Positions 7,291 through 14,900 of a stretch of DNA of 26,296 nucleotides are shown piece by piece; position 1 is the first letter of the stretch; every line of letters starts with the position of its first letter. The notes under the pieces are model-generated. The model made no database searches and had not been told where the DNA came from. It was given only the letters and a program-made list of their open reading frames with translations. The stretch comes from Ornithoclostridium faecigallinarum (GTDB taxonomy: Bacteria > Bacillota > Clostridia > Christensenellales > UBA3700): assembly GCA_018713665.1 (NCBI GenBank), contig DVOI01000059.1:1-26296 (forward strand), in the 5' to 3' direction. Position numbers and translations under genes: made by a program.

Positions 7291-7585
7291 AACAAAAGCC
7301 AAAAAAGTACCGAGGCGCGTGCATGAGACAAGTCGAAAAAATTCCGACGACACTTTTGCCGTCGGATGTTTATCTGTGCTCGCAGTTTTAGTCAAAATGT
7401 TTTATCTTGCATGTCCCTGTACCAAGCCCAAATAGTAACGAGCTTCGCGTATGTGAATAAGCCGCCGCCTATTCGTCCCGGAACCAAGCCCAAAAGTACC
7501 GAGGTGCGTGTATGAGACATGCCGAAAAATTCCGACGGCATTTTGCCGTCGGATGTTTTCGGTGCGCAGCAGTTTTGACGATGAG
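7291..7585. repeat. Three diverged direct copies of an interspersed repeat
   Basis: A motif of the form ACCAAGCCCAAAAGTACCGAG followed by GCGTGTATGAGACA and a hairpin is present as a near full copy at 7483-7585, a full but diverged copy at about 7291-7400, and a short copy at 7413-7466 that lacks the hairpin half. The hairpin in the last copy is perfect (TCCGACGGCA/TGCCGTCGGA). No open frame is shared by all three, so this looks like repeat debris rather than a gene. Confidence 0.6.
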
Positions 7586-7684
7586 ATTTTGCGCCGAGAC
7601 GAGTCGCGTCCCCGAAGCTCAATACCCTCTGCGGTCTTAGCAAGGGGCAAGACGACGTATCGGCGCAAAAGATCTCGTCAAAAC
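7572..7684. repeat. 113-bp inverted-repeat element overlapping the Nudix 3' end
   Basis: Arms of about 25 bp (7572-7596 and 7661-7684) pair with few mismatches: left GTTTTGACGATGAGATTTTG, right CAAAAGATCTCGTCAAAAC. The inner flanks (CCGAGACGAG... and ...AAGACGACG) also pair partly, so the whole unit can form one long imperfect hairpin. The right arm covers the Nudix stop codon (7678-7680). It may have inserted there, or serve as the 3' end structure of that mRNA. Confidence 0.55.
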
Positions 7685-8217
7685 CTTGTCCTCATATACG
7701 CAACTCGGTACAGAGCAACCAGAGTTTTGCTGTCGTGGATTGCTCCGCTGTCGGCGAGAGCGAGGGCTTCTTCGAATTTGAGCTTCTTGACGCGCAAAAA
7801 CTCTCCTTCGTCGAGGTGGGCGTGCGTCTTGGTCAAGCCGGTGGCGAGATAGACGTAAAGTCTTTCGTCGGTGTATGCCGGAGTGGGATAGACGAGCGCG
7901 AGGAGCTTGACCTTGTCCGCCTTGAAGCCGACCTCTTCTTCGAGTTCGCGGACGGCGCAATCGAGCGGATCTTCGCCCTGCTCGCGCTTGCCTGCCGGAA
8001 TCTCGAGCACCTCTTCGCGGTAGGGATAGCGGAATTGCGAGACGAGATAGACATAGCCCTCGTCGTCGAGAGCGAGCACGCCTGCTCCGCCGCTGTGGCG
8101 GATGTACTCCCTCTTGGACGGGCTGCCGTCGGGAAGCGCGACGTCGTCGCAATACACTTGCATTATTCTGCCGTCGTAGATGAGGCGGCTCGATGTGGTC
8201 TTTTCTTCGAATTCCAT
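7678..8217 (-). CDS. nudF: Nudix hydrolase, ADP-ribose pyrophosphatase type
   Basis: A 179-residue protein with an intact Nudix box GX5EX7REUXEEXGU at residues 76-98 (G76, E82, R90, E91, E94, E95, G97), the Mg-binding catalytic helix. The beginning (MEFEEKT, then YDGRIMQVYCDDVALPDG) and SKREYIRHSG (34-43) match the ADP-ribose pyrophosphatase branch, which cleaves ADP-ribose to AMP and ribose-5-phosphate, a housecleaning role in the cytoplasm. A proline-rich loop YPTPAYTDERLYVYLA (about 110-125) supports this branch. Length is normal. No ribosome site precedes the ATG: a strong hairpin ends five bases before it. Last gene of the minus-strand block. Confidence 0.85.
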   Translation of the reverse strand: MEFEEKTTSSRLIYDGRIMQVYCDDVALPDGSPSKREYIRHSGGAGVLALDDEGYVYLVSQFRYPYREEVLEIPAGKREQGEDPLDCAVRELEEEVGFKADKVKLLALVYPTPAYTDERLYVYLATGLTKTHAHLDEGEFLRVKKLKFEEALALADSGAIHDSKTLVALYRVAYMRTRF

Positions 8218-8221
8218 ATAG

Positions 8222-8250
8222 AAAAGCGCCGCGGCTCATTGCCGCGGCGC
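8222..8250 (-). terminator. Very stable hairpin between parvulin lipoprotein and Nudix gene
   Basis: Perfect 10-bp GC stem GCGCCGCGGC/GCCGCGGCGC (8226-8235 with 8241-8250, loop of five) followed on the minus strand by TTTT (8222-8225). It begins 7 nt after the lipoprotein stop and ends just before the Nudix ATG. It reads as an intrinsic terminator or attenuator. Confidence 0.65.
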
Positions 8251-8256
8251 ATGGGT

Positions 8257-10317
8257 TCAACCCTTTATCTCTTTGAGAAGTCCGTCGTAGACGCTTTGCT
8301 GAACGATGATGTTCTTGCTCGTATCGAGGAAGATCTCGGTCTGCTTGTCGCTGAACTCCGCGGACGAACGCTCGTCCTTGATCGTATCCTTGATGTACTC
8401 GCCGATCGTGGTCTTGGTCAAGGTCACGCCGGTGATCGTGTCGGTCGCGTTGCCGTCCTCGTCCTCGGCGTACTCAAACTCGACCTCATAGGAGTGGAGA
8501 TAGCCGATGCCGAGCTTGTAGCCCTTGACCTTGCCGTCGACCGTGTAGTCGCTCCAATCGCCCTTGGAAGCGTCGAGGAACTTGTCTGCGACGTAGACGA
8601 TGTGGATGCCGTAGTCGTTGACGATGAAGCTGATTGTGTTGCCTGCCTCTGTCTTGAGCGTATAGACGGTCGTCGAAAGCTCTTCGCCGTTCTCGTCCAC
8701 GGATGTCTCGGTCTTGGACGCGATTTCGTAGGTCTTGCCGTTGACCGCGTTCAAGATCGCGGTGGGCTCTTTGCCCTCGGCGGCGGTGTATGCGAGCGCA
8801 GCCGCTCCGTCGGTGAAGCTGTCGGCGGGGATCGCATAGGAGCCTATGCCTTGCTTCGCCAAAGCTCTGCCCAGAACGGTGTACTCTTCGACATAGGACG
8901 ACGCGCTGCCGCTCGGCGAGAGCACATAGCTTTCGCTGTCAAACATACCGTTGTCGTCGTTGACCAAATAGATCCAATCGGTGATTGCCTCGTTCGCCGC
9001 ATATTGCTTGACGAGTTCGAGATCGCTGCCGGTGATGTCTGCGGCGGTCGCGGCTGTCTCAGCCGCGGCGACCTTGGCGGCGATGTAGTCCGCCATCGCG
9101 TAGAGAATGACCTTGTAGTCGACGCCCTTGTCGGTGTAGGCGTCGGCAAGTTCGTCCTCTTCTTCGTCATAGTCGGGGTTGGAGACGTTAACCTTGATGC
9201 CGAGGTCGGCAAGCGACGCAAATTGCGAGGGCATCTTGCCCGCGACGTCTTCGCCCAGCGCGAGGATCGCGCGGTAGGCTTCGACCGCATCTTCGTTGTC
9301 GCCGACCATGTTGGTGATTGTCTCGAGTGCGTCGGTCTGCTCGTCGGTGAACTTCAGCAAAATGCTGCGGACCTGCGAGTAGCCTTGAGTCGTGTGGTAG
9401 TAGATGTCGCTCGTCGACTCGAGCGCGGAGGCGTACGCCTCTTCGTCCGTGTACTTTGAGATGTCGATTGCGACAAGGCGGTTGTAACGCGCGTTGAGCT
9501 CTTCATCGGTGATTTCGGGCAATGCGTCGCCCAAAGCCTCGCTGTACTTGTCGAGGATGCGGGTCTCGTACTGGCTGTTGAGATAGTAGGCGTAATCCTT
9601 GAAGCCGCTCGCGAGGTTGTCTTGGAGCTCTTTGAGCGCGGTGCTCATGTTCTTGCGCGCGGTCGCGTCGGTCTCGGCGTCGATCTCGCTCTGAACGGTG
9701 TCCATAAAGCCCTTGGGCAACTGAGCCGCGTCTGTCATGCCCTCGTCGACATACTCGTCGCTCTCTTCCTCTTCGGGACGAACGGGACGCGCCTCGAGTT
9801 CTTCCTCTTCGGTCGCCTCATCTTCTTCGGGCTCTTCCTCGTCGGTCGTGCCCTCGTTCGCCGCCTGCTCCTCTTCGAGCTCGGTGATCAGCGAGCGCCA
9901 GCTCTCTTCGAACGACTTGTTGGTCTGCTCGATGCAATATCTGCGCTCGTCAACGGTGAGGAAATCCTCCGCCTTCATCGCGGCAATCTCGGCGTCGGTG
10001 ATGTCGGGATCTGCCTGCGTCGCCAAATACTCTTTAGCATAGAGAAGCAACAGGTTTTGACGCGCAAGCGAAGTGCAGAGATACTCCAGCGTCTCCGCCT
10101 CGGTCCAACCGTAGTAGTAGATGTAGGTGCCGCCGTATTGGAGATAGTAGTTGAGCAGGTCGCCCTTGAGGACGTCCTTGCTCATATCCTTATAGTCAAC
10201 GGTCGCAACGACTTGGTGATAGTCCCTTTCCTCGTCGACGGGGAACAGCGTGCAGCTCGTGAGCAGCGTCGCAACCACCGCAACGATTAAGATCATCGCC
10301 AACAATTTTTTCTTCAT
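8257..10317 (-). CDS. Parvulin/PrsA-like lipoprotein with split PPIase-like domain
   Basis: A 686-residue secreted lipoprotein: signal MKKKLLAMILIVAVVATLLTS with lipidated C22 (lipobox LTSC). Residues 35-140 resemble the N-terminal helical region of SurA/PrsA foldases. Residues 147-192 are a very acidic low-complexity Glu/Asp stretch. A PpiC-like strand VRSILLKFTDE (316-326) and the usual closing strand of that fold, YGIHIVYV (569-576), are about 250 residues apart instead of about 90, so the domain seems to be interrupted by inserted sequence. Position directly after mfd matches the pth-mfd-prsA order common in Firmicutes, where the product helps fold exported proteins. Proline isomerase activity is doubtful. 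It has its own promoter and AAGGAG eight bases before the ATG. Confidence 0.7.
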   Translation of the reverse strand: MKKKLLAMILIVAVVATLLTSCTLFPVDEERDYHQVVATVDYKDMSKDVLKGDLLNYYLQYGGTYIYYYGWTEAETLEYLCTSLARQNLLLLYAKEYLATQADPDITDAEIAAMKAEDFLTVDERRYCIEQTNKSFEESWRSLITELEEEQAANEGTTDEEEPEEDEATEEEELEARPVRPEEEESDEYVDEGMTDAAQLPKGFMDTVQSEIDAETDATARKNMSTALKELQDNLASGFKDYAYYLNSQYETRILDKYSEALGDALPEITDEELNARYNRLVAIDISKYTDEEAYASALESTSDIYYHTTQGYSQVRSILLKFTDEQTDALETITNMVGDNEDAVEAYRAILALGEDVAGKMPSQFASLADLGIKVNVSNPDYDEEEDELADAYTDKGVDYKVILYAMADYIAAKVAAAETAATAADITGSDLELVKQYAANEAITDWIYLVNDDNGMFDSESYVLSPSGSASSYVEEYTVLGRALAKQGIGSYAIPADSFTDGAAALAYTAAEGKEPTAILNAVNGKTYEIASKTETSVDENGEELSTTVYTLKTEAGNTISFIVNDYGIHIVYVADKFLDASKGDWSDYTVDGKVKGYKLGIGYLHSYEVEFEYAEDEDGNATDTITGVTLTKTTIGEYIKDTIKDERSSAEFSDKQTEIFLDTSKNIIVQQSVYDGLLKEIKG

Positions 10318-10357
10318 TGCATTTGCTCCTTAATACAAATAATGCATTACTTTTATT

Positions 10358-10386
10358 ATTATACACAACGACGCGCGAGACGTAAA
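10358..10386 (-). promoter_or_regulatory. Promoter of the parvulin lipoprotein gene
   Basis: Minus-strand -35-like TTTACG (10381-10386), 17-bp spacer and perfect -10 TATAAT (10358-10363), in the 75-nt gap after mfd. No terminator separates it from mfd, so the gene may also receive read-through. Confidence 0.55.
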
Positions 10387-10392
10387 GCGAAA

Positions 10393-13300
10393 TTAAACGC
10401 ATTTACGCAAAAACTCGGCAATCAATGCAAATTTATTCTCGTTAGACTCGAATCTGCAGTCGAAAACGACCTTCGGCTCCTCTTCTCCGAGCAACGTGCA
10501 CTTGCCCGACATCGACGCCAGCGCTCCGATTGTCTTTTCGTTGCGCACACCCGACGCGTCGCGGAAAGTGATGTCCGCCGCCCTGTCGGTGACGAATACG
10601 CGCTTGACGCGCGCCTTGCGCGCAAGGTTTTTGACAAGTCCGAGGTTGATGAGATTGAGCAGCGCCTTGGGAGGCTTGCCGTACGCGTCCGTCAATGTCT
10701 GCACTAGCTCCCACGCCTCTTCCGCGCTCGCCAGCGCGGAGATTGCCTTGAGAATCTTGAGACGCTCGTCGACCGACCCGACATAGCCTTGGTCGAGATA
10801 GGCGTCCAGCTTGACGCTGACGTCCGGCTCTTCCTCTTCCTGTACCCTGCCGGTGCGCACCTCTTCGACGCTCTTTGCGAGCATCTTGCAATAGAGGTCG
10901 TAGCCAACCTTCTCGATGTGCCCGTGCTGTTCCCTGCCCAAAATCGTGCCTGCGCCGCGAATCTCGAGATCGCGCATCGCGATGCGGAAACCGCTGCCGA
11001 ACTCGGTGAAATCCATGATTGCGGTCAATCGCTTTGACGCGTCCTCGGTCAACACCTTGTTTTCGGGCGTCGTGAAGTATGCGTAGGCGAGACGGTTGCG
11101 CCTGCCCACTCTGCCGCGCAATTGATAGAGCTGGGCAAGCCCCAGTCTGTCCGCGTCGCAGACAATCAGCGTGTTGGCGTCGGGGACGTCTATGCCGTTT
11201 TCGATGATTGTCGTGCATACGAGCACGTCCGCGGTGCGCGCATAGAACGCGCCCACGTTCTCTTCGAGCGCGCGCTGCTCCATCTGTCCGTGCCCGACGA
11301 CGACGCGCGCCTCGGGGACTATCGTCTTGACCTTTTGCGCAAAGTTTTCGATGCCGTCGACGCGATTGTACAATATGAACGCCTGTCCGCCGCGCGCGAG
11401 CTCGCGCATGAGCGCGTCGCGAAGCAATGCGTCGGTGAGCTCGGTCACATAGGTCTGCACCGGTATGCGGCTGGTCGGCGGCGTCTCAAGCACGCTGATG
11501 TCGCGTATGCCCGTCATCGCCATGTTGAGCGTGCGCGGTATCGGCGTCGCCGACAGCGTCAATACGTTGACGTCGGGTTTGAGCACCTTGAGCTTTTCCT
11601 TGTGCTCAACGCCGAAACGCTGTTCCTCGTCGAGGACAATCAGTCCCAAATCGTTGAATTCCACGTCCCTTGACAAAAGCCTGTGCGTGCCGATAATCAA
11701 ATTGGCGACCCCTCTCTTCACCCTGTCCAGCGAAGTGCGGACAAGGTCGGGCGAGCGGAAACGCGTGAGCAACTCGATGTTGATCCCGAAATCCTTGAAT
11801 CTCTCGCACGCGGTCTTATAGTGTTGCGTCGCGAGCAAAGTCGTCGGCGCGAGTATGACCGCCTGCTTCGCCTCAATCACCGTCTTGAATATCGCGCGAA
11901 ACGCAACTTCGGTCTTGCCGTAACCGACGTCGCCGCACAGCAGTCGGTCCATAACTCTGCCGCTCTCCATATCCTCTTTGATCTCGGCGACGGCGCGCAG
12001 CTGGTCGGGCGTCTCGTCATAGGGGAACGCGTCCTCGAACCGCTTTTGTTCGTCGGTGTCCGGCTCGTAGCGATAGCCCTTGCGGCTCTCCCTCTCCGCA
12101 TAGAGCGCGGCGAGGTCAATCGCCATCTTTTTGACCGACTTGGCGACCTCTCTCTTTATCTTTTCAAACTCTTTTCCGCCCAGTTTGGACAGCCTCGGCA
12201 CACGCTCGCTGCCCGAGTAGCGCGACAGCCTGTCCAATTGATCGATCGGCACCTGCAACAGTCCGCCGTCGCGGTATTCAATGACGACGTAGTCGCGCAT
12301 TATGCCCTGAAACTCAATCTTTTCAATGCCCAGACATCTGCCTATGCCGTGCACTTCATGGACGACATAATCGCCCTTTCGCGGCAGGGTAAACAGCCAT
12401 GTGCCGCTCGACGCCGACCTGACCGTTCGAGAGCGCGATATATCCCTCGCGCCTATCGCGACGAACTTTATCCCCGGCAGACAAAAGCCGTATGACAACG
12501 CAATAGGCGTCGCCGTCAGCGTGCCCGGAACAAGGTCGACGTCGTCAGAGATCCGACACGGAATGTCGTTGTCTTTGAGCGACATCGCGATGCTCCGCGC
12601 CCTCGACATTTCGCCCATGCACAGCGCGACGGTATAGCCGGCATGCATATAGTTTGTGAGGTCGGAATAGAGCCTTTGAACATTGAGCGAATAGTCCTCA
12701 ATCCTCGAAAACTTGGGCGCAAACGCCCTCTCCGCCGAATAGACGCTGTTGGTCGACCGATTGGCGATGAAGCCGACAATCCCCGTCTCGGTCAATCTCG
12801 AAAGCGCCTCTTCACGAGTCGAAAGACACTTAGTATGCGCATTCAGCACCTCGCCGTCCGCGGCGAGCGCCTTGACTCTTTCACCGTGTTCGCGCAGATA
12901 GAGATTGAGCTTTTCGGCGACTCCCGACGGGTCGTCGACAAAGATCGCCGAGCCTTCGGGCAGATAGTCGAACACCAATCGCCGCGACCCGTCCAGCCAC
13001 GGCAAAAGCCATTGGAAGTTTTGCCCGATTGATGTCTCCGCTTCGAGTTCGGCAACGATTGCGTCCAACCTGTCGCGCGCATGACCCTCCGTCTTGGCGA
13101 CGGCCCTTTTAGCGGCGGCAAGCGCACGGCGCACCTCTTCCGAAGTCGCGAACACATCGCCCGCCGGCATAAAGTCGAGCCTGTTTTCGACCGCGAGCGA
13201 ACTCATACTTTCGGGATCGAAGGTCTTGATACTCTCGACCGAATCGCCGAAAAAGGATATCCTCAACGGCCTCTCACGGTCGGGCGGAAACACGGACAAT

Positions 13301-13836
13301 ATATCGCCGTGCAACGCAAATGTATTCTTTTCCTCCGCCGCGTCGCAGCGTATGTAGCCGAGCGCCGTCAACTTTTCAGCAAGCGCAATCGGATCGACCT
13401 CGCCGCCCACCGCAACCGAAGCCGCGCTTGCGACGAGCCTCTCTTTTTGCGGCACATATTGCACGAGCGACTGCGCGCTCGTCACACAGCAATCCAACCT
13501 GCCCTCGGCGAGCCGCACGAGCACTGACATGCGCTCGGCAAGCGCGCCGGATTGGAATCGCTTGCGATAGATGAGCACGTCGTCCTTGGGCGGCAGATAC
13601 GCAACGCGCCCTTCGGGCAACCACTCCGCTATGCGTTCGGTCAGCTTGCCTGCCGACGCCTCGTCCTTTGCAACAAAAAACAACGGCGCTCCGACGTGCG
13701 CGGCGACAAGCGCCTTCTCCGCCCATCCAAGCCCGAAAACTGATAGATTTTTCCGCTCGTTTATCGCGTCCGCAAGCGCCGCCCATTCGCCGCCGAGCGC
13801 TTGAAGTTGAGTTGCATTGAAAAACTTTTGTTGCAT
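10393..13836 (-). CDS. mfd: Transcription-repair coupling factor Mfd
   Basis: A 1147-residue DNA translocase that removes stalled RNA polymerase at lesions and recruits UvrA. In order: UvrB-like N-terminal domains (about 30-300, with LPPKDDVLIYRKRF at 81-94), the RNA polymerase interaction domain (about 487-560, GDYVVHEVHGIGRCLGIE), and a RecG-like helicase core with Walker A GDVGYGKTE (635-643), DEEQ box (736-739), SATPIPRTL (762-770) and motif VI RGRVGR (907-912). The C-terminal TRCF domain ends at 1147. Length is standard. I prefer ATG at 13836, 24 nt after the pth stop; an in-frame GTG at 13881 would overlap pth. Neither start has a good ribosome site, so coupling to pth translation is likely. 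Confidence 0.95.
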   Translation of the reverse strand: MQQKFFNATQLQALGGEWAALADAINERKNLSVFGLGWAEKALVAAHVGAPLFFVAKDEASAGKLTERIAEWLPEGRVAYLPPKDDVLIYRKRFQSGALAERMSVLVRLAEGRLDCCVTSAQSLVQYVPQKERLVASAASVAVGGEVDPIALAEKLTALGYIRCDAAEEKNTFALHGDILSVFPPDRERPLRISFFGDSVESIKTFDPESMSSLAVENRLDFMPAGDVFATSEEVRRALAAAKRAVAKTEGHARDRLDAIVAELEAETSIGQNFQWLLPWLDGSRRLVFDYLPEGSAIFVDDPSGVAEKLNLYLREHGERVKALAADGEVLNAHTKCLSTREEALSRLTETGIVGFIANRSTNSVYSAERAFAPKFSRIEDYSLNVQRLYSDLTNYMHAGYTVALCMGEMSRARSIAMSLKDNDIPCRISDDVDLVPGTLTATPIALSYGFCLPGIKFVAIGARDISRSRTVRSASSGTWLFTLPRKGDYVVHEVHGIGRCLGIEKIEFQGIMRDYVVIEYRDGGLLQVPIDQLDRLSRYSGSERVPRLSKLGGKEFEKIKREVAKSVKKMAIDLAALYAERESRKGYRYEPDTDEQKRFEDAFPYDETPDQLRAVAEIKEDMESGRVMDRLLCGDVGYGKTEVAFRAIFKTVIEAKQAVILAPTTLLATQHYKTACERFKDFGINIELLTRFRSPDLVRTSLDRVKRGVANLIIGTHRLLSRDVEFNDLGLIVLDEEQRFGVEHKEKLKVLKPDVNVLTLSATPIPRTLNMAMTGIRDISVLETPPTSRIPVQTYVTELTDALLRDALMRELARGGQAFILYNRVDGIENFAQKVKTIVPEARVVVGHGQMEQRALEENVGAFYARTADVLVCTTIIENGIDVPDANTLIVCDADRLGLAQLYQLRGRVGRRNRLAYAYFTTPENKVLTEDASKRLTAIMDFTEFGSGFRIAMRDLEIRGAGTILGREQHGHIEKVGYDLYCKMLAKSVEEVRTGRVQEEEEPDVSVKLDAYLDQGYVGSVDERLKILKAISALASAEEAWELVQTLTDAYGKPPKALLNLINLGLVKNLARKARVKRVFVTDRAADITFRDASGVRNEKTIGALASMSGKCTLLGEEEPKVVFDCRFESNENKFALIAEFLRKCV

Positions 13837-13859
13837 ATCATCGACACGGGTACGAAAAT

Positions 13860-14429
13860 TTATTTGCCGTACACGTTGCACTCCCTCATCAATTTGTCAA
13901 AGTCTTTGTCCGTCAAAAAGCGGCAAACGGCGTCCGCCGCGAACGCTATCGCGCCGTCCGTCTTCTCCTTGTTTTCGCCGCGTATCTTTGACAATACGAC
14001 GTCCGCAAGGTCCATTCTGCCCCGTTCGAATCCGGCGCCTATACGAACTCGCTTGAACTTGTCCGAACCCGTCTCGCCGATCACGCTGCGCATGCCGTTG
14101 TGAGTGCCTGCGCTGCCTCCCGCTCTCGCCCTCAACGTCCCGACGGGAATCTCGACGTCGTCGTACAATATCACGCACTGCTCGGGCTTGAAGCCGTTGC
14201 TGCCCAAAAGCAGATTGACGCTCGTCCCGGACAGATTCATATATGTCTGCGGTTTGGCGAGCACGACCTTGTCGCCGCCGACGTACGTCTTGCAGAAAAG
14301 CGCGCCGTCGCCCTTGCGGTCGACGCTCACCCCCAGCCTCTCCGCGATCGCGTCGAGCGCGGAAAAACCGAGATTGTGGTAGGTCCCGTCATACTTGCTC
14401 CCCGGGTTGCCCAATCCGACTATCAACAT
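13860..14429 (-). CDS. pth: Peptidyl-tRNA hydrolase
   Basis: A 189-residue cytoplasmic enzyme that frees tRNA from prematurely released peptidyl-tRNA. The family residues are present: N8 in GLGNPG, catalytic H18 in TYHN (usually TRHN, so the Arg is replaced by Tyr), N65 in YMNLSG, D90 in YDDVEIP and N111 in GTHNG. Length is normal. The ATG overlaps the last codons of tadA by 7 nt and has GGGAGGG upstream at good distance. It sits between tadA and mfd in a minus-strand operon. Confidence 0.93.
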   Translation of the reverse strand: MLIVGLGNPGSKYDGTYHNLGFSALDAIAERLGVSVDRKGDGALFCKTYVGGDKVVLAKPQTYMNLSGTSVNLLLGSNGFKPEQCVILYDDVEIPVGTLRARAGGSAGTHNGMRSVIGETGSDKFKRVRIGAGFERGRMDLADVVLSKIRGENKEKTDGAIAFAADAVCRFLTDKDFDKLMRECNVYGK

Positions 14430-14887
14430 TTTTTACCCTCCCGAAGCGCGCGGAAAAATCGGGTGAGCACCGCTCCGCACTCCTCTTGCAAAATTCCGCC
14501 CTCGACCTCGAGGCAGTGATTGAAACGCCTGTCGCTCGGCAGGTCGCATATGCTGCCGCAACAACCGCCCTTGGGGTCGTACGCGCCGAAATACAGCTTG
14601 TCCAGACGGCTGTTGATCAGCGCGCCCGCGCACATAGCGCACGGCTCAAGCGTGACGTACATCTCGCAGCCGTCGAGATACCAATTGCCCAGCTTTTTGC
14701 ACGCGCGCGCGATCGCGACCGTCTCGGCATGGTAGAGCGCGCAATTTTTGCGCTCCTTCATGTTGCAGCCTGTCGCGACGACCTCGCCGTCTTTGACGAT
14801 CACCGCGCCGACAGGCACTTCGCCCTTCGCCGCCGCTCTCTTCGCCGCGGCGAGCGCGCGTCTCATGAACTTCTCTTTTGTCTCCAT
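14423..14887 (-). CDS. tadA: tRNA-specific adenosine deaminase
   Basis: A 154-residue zinc deaminase of the TadA type, which converts A34 to inosine in tRNA-Arg(ACG). Zinc and catalytic residues are H53-A-E55 and P82-C83-x2-C86; EVPVGAVIV (23-31) and NMKER (42-46) are family hallmarks. I use the ATG at 14887, which has GAGGAG just upstream and gives the usual length; an ATG at 14920 would overlap the peptidase gene and has no ribosome site. The C-terminus contains extra cysteines (C109, C110, C114, C125, C137, C154), which is a little unusual. Confidence 0.92.
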   Translation of the reverse strand: METKEKFMRRALAAAKRAAAKGEVPVGAVIVKDGEVVATGCNMKERKNCALYHAETVAIARACKKLGNWYLDGCEMYVTLEPCAMCAGALINSRLDKLYFGAYDPKGGCCGSICDLPSDRRFNHCLEVEGGILQEECGAVLTRFFRALREGKKC

Positions 14888-14900
14888 ATCTCCTCGCTTT

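Noticed and set aside
7106..7435. Short open frames within the repeat tract whose products resemble each other
   Set aside because: The similarity follows from the DNA repeats themselves; frames are not kept between copies and no ribosome sites or promoters precede them.
6688..7677. Possible CRISPR array
   Set aside because: Repeats are few, of unequal length and spacing, diverged and hairpin-centred, with no cas genes nearby.
8248..8262. GGGTTCAACCC, resembling a tRNA T-loop
   Set aside because: It is the end of the lipoprotein coding sequence with its stop; no acceptor or anticodon stems can be drawn around it.
7735..9459. 574-codon plus-strand open frame across the Nudix and lipoprotein genes
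   Set aside because: It runs antisense through two well-supported genes and the hairpin between them, and has no ribosome site.
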